DNA from: JBDIAR01 sp039812545
Lineage (GTDB): Bacteria; Actinomycetota; Actinomycetes; Actinomycetales; Dermatophilaceae
NCBI GenBank assembly: GCA_039812545.1
Contig: JBDIAR010000193.1
Coordinates: forward strand, 1-5,994
Reading direction: 5' to 3'
DNA length: 5,994 nucleotides
Positions 4,170-5,994 of this stretch are shown here, piece after piece. The notes beneath the pieces are model-generated. The model ran no database searches and had not been told where the DNA came from. It saw only the letters and a program-made list of their open reading frames with translations. The position numbers were made by a program, and so were the translations under genes. The stretch's first letter is position 1; each line of letters begins with the position of its first letter.

Positions 4170-5876
4170 GTGAGAGTTGTCGTCGTAGGTGGAGTCGCCG
4201 GCGGGATGAGTGCGGCCACGCGGCTCCGCCGGCTGCGGGAGGACGCCGAGATCATCGTCCTCGAACGCAGCGGGTACGTCTCCTTCGCCAACTGCGGGCT
4301 GCCGTACTACGTCGGCGGCGTCATCGAGCGCCGGTCCGCGTTGCTGCTGCAGACCCCGGCGTCGTTGGCCGCTCGATTCCGGATCGACGTGCGGGTCCAG
4401 CACGAGGTGACCGGGATCGACGCCGCCGCGCAGCGGGTGACGGTGACGAACCTGACGACCGGCACGGCATACGAGCTGGAGTACGACGAACTCGTCCTCT
4501 CGCCCGGCGCCCGCCCGGTCCGGCCGCCGATCCCCGGCATCGAGCGCGCGCTGTCCCTGCGGGACATCGAGGACACCGACGCCATGTATGCCGCAGTGGG
4601 CGATTCGCCGCGCAGCGCGGTCATCGTCGGGGGCGGGTTCATCGGGGTCGAGGTCGCGGAGAACCTCGTTCACCGGCAGATCCCGACGACCATCGTCGAG
4701 GCGATGCCCCAGTTGATGGGGCCGCTGGATCCGGAGATGGCGTGGATTCTCACCGAGCATCTGCAGGCGCACGGCGTGACCGTGCGACTTGGCGCGCAAG
4801 TGACGGCGATCGGGGCCGACGATGTCCGGCTCGCCGACGGGACGACGCTGCCCGCCGATCTCGTCGTCGCGGCGATCGGCGTGAAGCCGGATACGGCGTT
4901 GGCGGTGGCGGCCGGCGCCGAGATCGGCCCGCGCGGCGGCATCGTCGTCGACGACCAGTTGCGGACCACCGTGCCTCATGTCTGGGCGGTCGGGGACGCG
5001 GTCGAGAAGGTCGACGCCCTCGACGGGGAGAATGTGTTGATCCCGCTGGCGAACACCGCGAACCGTCAGGGCCGGCTCGTCGCCGACCTCATCGCCGGTC
5101 GTGGCGGGCGCTCGCGGCGGGTACGGGGGACCGCGATCGTGGGGGCGTTCGGGATGGCGGCGGCATCGACGGGCTGGAGCGAGAAGCGGCTCGTGGCGGC
5201 CGGGCGGCGGCACGAGGCGATCGCGATCCATCCGGGTTCCCATGCCGGCTACTACCCGGGGGCTCAGACCCTGTCGATCAAGTTGCTCTTTGATCCCACC
5301 ACCGACGAGATCCTCGGCGCCCAGGCGGTCGGGCTGGACGGTGCGGACAAGCGGATCGACGTGATCGCCACGGCGATGGCCGGCGGGCTCGGGGCCAGCA
5401 AGTTGGCCGATCTCGAACTGTCGTACAGCCCGCAGTACGGTTCGGCGAAGGACCCCGTCAACATGCTGGGGTTCATCGCCGAGAACCTGGTCACCGGGTT
5501 GACCGGCAATGTCCAGTGGCATGACGTCGCCCGGCGACAGCAGGAGGGCGCGACGGTCATCGACGTCCGAACCGTCCGGGAGTTCTCCGCCGGCGCGATC
5601 CCCGGAGCCGTCAACATCCCCGTCGACGAGTTGCGCGATTGTCTCGACGAGGTACCCGACGGCCCGTTGATCGTGCACTGTGCCGTCGGCATCCGCGCCC
5701 ACACCGCCGCCTGCATCCTGGCCGCTCACGGCAAACCGGCCGCGAATCTCTCCGGGGGGTACCGGACCTGGGCCGCCGGGCAGGCCGCGACCCGGGCCGG
5801 AGCCGGTACGGGTGGAGCCGGTACGGGTGGAGCCGGTACGGGTGGAGCCGCCGAACGGGTCGCCGCGCCGGCGTAG
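4170..5876 (+). CDS. CoA-disulfide/CoA-persulfide reductase with C-terminal rhodanese domain
   Basis: This 568-aa flavoprotein is predicted to reduce CoA disulfide or CoA persulfide with NAD(P)H, handling reactive sulfur in the cytosol. Features in order: an FAD-binding VVVGGVAGGMSAA (3-16); the redox cysteine Cys42 in SFANCGLPYY; an NAD(P)H-binding VIVGGGFIGVE (151-161); the second FAD motif VWAVGDAVE (271-279); and a dimerisation domain at about 320-440. The latter holds the CoADR-type YSPQYGSAKDPVN with Tyr419 and Tyr423. A rhodanese domain follows (about 448-537) with DVRTVREF and the active loop HCAVGIR, Cys504 in a CxxGxR pattern. This order matches CoADR-RHD fusions, several of which act on CoA persulfide. 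Residues 543-560 are AGTGG-type repeats encoded by a 15-bp tandem repeat, probably a disordered tail. It diverges from alr and faces an operator-like site. NADH oxidase and NADH-dependent persulfide reductase are close alternatives in the same family. Confidence 0.93.
   Translation: MRVVVVGGVAGGMSAATRLRRLREDAEIIVLERSGYVSFANCGLPYYVGGVIERRSALLLQTPASLAARFRIDVRVQHEVTGIDAAAQRVTVTNLTTGTAYELEYDELVLSPGARPVRPPIPGIERALSLRDIEDTDAMYAAVGDSPRSAVIVGGGFIGVEVAENLVHRQIPTTIVEAMPQLMGPLDPEMAWILTEHLQAHGVTVRLGAQVTAIGADDVRLADGTTLPADLVVAAIGVKPDTALAVAAGAEIGPRGGIVVDDQLRTTVPHVWAVGDAVEKVDALDGENVLIPLANTANRQGRLVADLIAGRGGRSRRVRGTAIVGAFGMAAASTGWSEKRLVAAGRRHEAIAIHPGSHAGYYPGAQTLSIKLLFDPTTDEILGAQAVGLDGADKRIDVIATAMAGGLGASKLADLELSYSPQYGSAKDPVNMLGFIAENLVTGLTGNVQWHDVARRQQEGATVIDVRTVREFSAGAIPGAVNIPVDELRDCLDEVPDGPLIVHCAVGIRAHTAACILAAHGKPAANLSGGYRTWAAGQAATRAGAGTGGAGTGGAGTGGAAERVAAPA
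5799..5850. repeat. 15-bp tandem repeat in the 3' end of the reductase gene
   Basis: Three identical copies of GGAGCCGGTACGGGT (5799-5813, 5814-5828, 5829-5843) are followed by a 7-bp partial copy. The unit is five codons long, so gain or loss of copies keeps the frame and changes only the number of Ala-Gly-Thr-Gly-Gly units after the rhodanese domain. The exact identity of the copies suggests recent slippage expansion. Confidence 0.92.
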
Positions 5877-5905
5877 CCCCCCGCGCTTCGGGCTGCTGAT
5901 CCTGG

Positions 5906-5994
5906 TCATGCCGCTTCCGTATGCCGTGGCGCCGGGGGCCAGCGCACGCTGACTCTGCCCTCGCCGGCTCCGTCGCCCGGGTCCGGGTGGGTGG
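5906..5994 (-). CDS. 3' end of an unidentified convergent gene (partial)
   Basis: One minus-strand frame is open from the window edge to a TGA at 5906-5908. It encodes about 28 residues ending RVSVRWPPAPRHTEAA, with mostly G/C third positions. It would converge on the reductase gene with 29 bp between the stop codons. The segment is too short to assign a family and includes one rare AGA codon, so it could be a chance open frame. Confidence 0.4.
   Translation of the reverse strand, partial: THPDPGDGAGEGRVSVRWPPAPRHTEAA

Larger units (their letters stand above)
237..5925. repeat. dispersed heptamer GGCATAC / GTATGCC, 16 copies
   Basis: GGCATAC occurs on the plus strand at 237, 687, 2529, 2565, 3475, 3733, 4071 and 4466. 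Its complement GTATGCC occurs at 1152, 1865, 1896, 2592, 3173, 3331, 4586 and 5919. In 14 of 16 the base before the motif is C, giving CGGCATAC; the exceptions are 1896 and 3173. The core GCATAC appears only once outside this heptamer (120-125, preceded by A). Copies lie in all four complete genes, in the divergent intergenic region (4071) and near the right edge (5919). The motif is not palindromic, and sense and antisense orientations relative to genes are equal. The function is unknown. Confidence 0.9.

Noticed and set aside
5875..5894. AGCCC/GGGCT hairpin between the reductase stop and the convergent partial gene
   Set aside because: The stem has only 5 bp with a 10-nt loop and no T-run on either strand. 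It is too weak to call a terminator.
4038..5909. Long minus-strand open frame (623 codons) opposite the reductase gene
   Set aside because: Its translation is rich in Arg, Gly, Asp and Pro with no recognisable domain. The plus strand encodes a complete, motif-rich flavoprotein, so this is a GC-driven antisense shadow.

Overview
The window is very GC-rich DNA with G/C-ending codons, three tRNAs without an encoded CCA end, and a Glu-Asp-Phe tRNA order. This fits a high-GC Gram-positive bacterium (Actinomycetota). A more precise placement is not supportable from the sequence alone.

Layout, left to right. (1) 1-1734, all minus strand, is a tRNA region read in the order tRNA-Glu(TTC), tRNA-Asp(GTC), a strong intrinsic terminator, a gene for a secreted SGNH/GDSL lipase or esterase, then tRNA-Phe(GAA). 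The lipase gene separates Asp from Phe. (2) 1803-4041, minus strand, is a tight pair: alanine racemase (alr) followed after one base by a stand-alone PHP-family metal-dependent phosphoesterase whose N-terminus resembles the helix-hairpin-helix part of family X DNA polymerases. (3) 4042-4169 is a divergent regulatory region with a TACCC-N4-GGGTA inverted repeat of the CsoR/CstR operator type, a possible promoter around it, and an 11-bp perfect inverted repeat at the predicted 5' end of the rightward mRNA. (4) 4170-5876, plus strand, encodes a CoA-disulfide/CoA-persulfide reductase fused to a rhodanese domain, ending in a tail of in-frame 15-bp tandem repeats. (5) 5906-5994 probably holds the 3' end of a convergent minus-strand gene that runs out of the window.

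How the genes fit together: alr supplies D-alanine for peptidoglycan and the PHP gene is probably translated with it. The reductase-rhodanese protein is a low-molecular-weight thiol persulfide enzyme, and the operator-like site in front of it suggests control by a persulfide- or copper-sensing CsoR-family repressor. The lipase is exported and unrelated to its neighbours.

The most unusual signal is not a gene. The heptamer GGCATAC (complement GTATGCC) occurs 16 times in 6 kb, eight times on each strand. In 14 of 16 cases it extends to CGGCATAC. It lies in several reading frames and between genes, where a composition-based estimate expects fewer than one copy. It forces codons that are otherwise uncommon here (TAT, GCA, ATA), so the constraint appears to act on DNA rather than on protein. 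I cannot name a described system for this motif.
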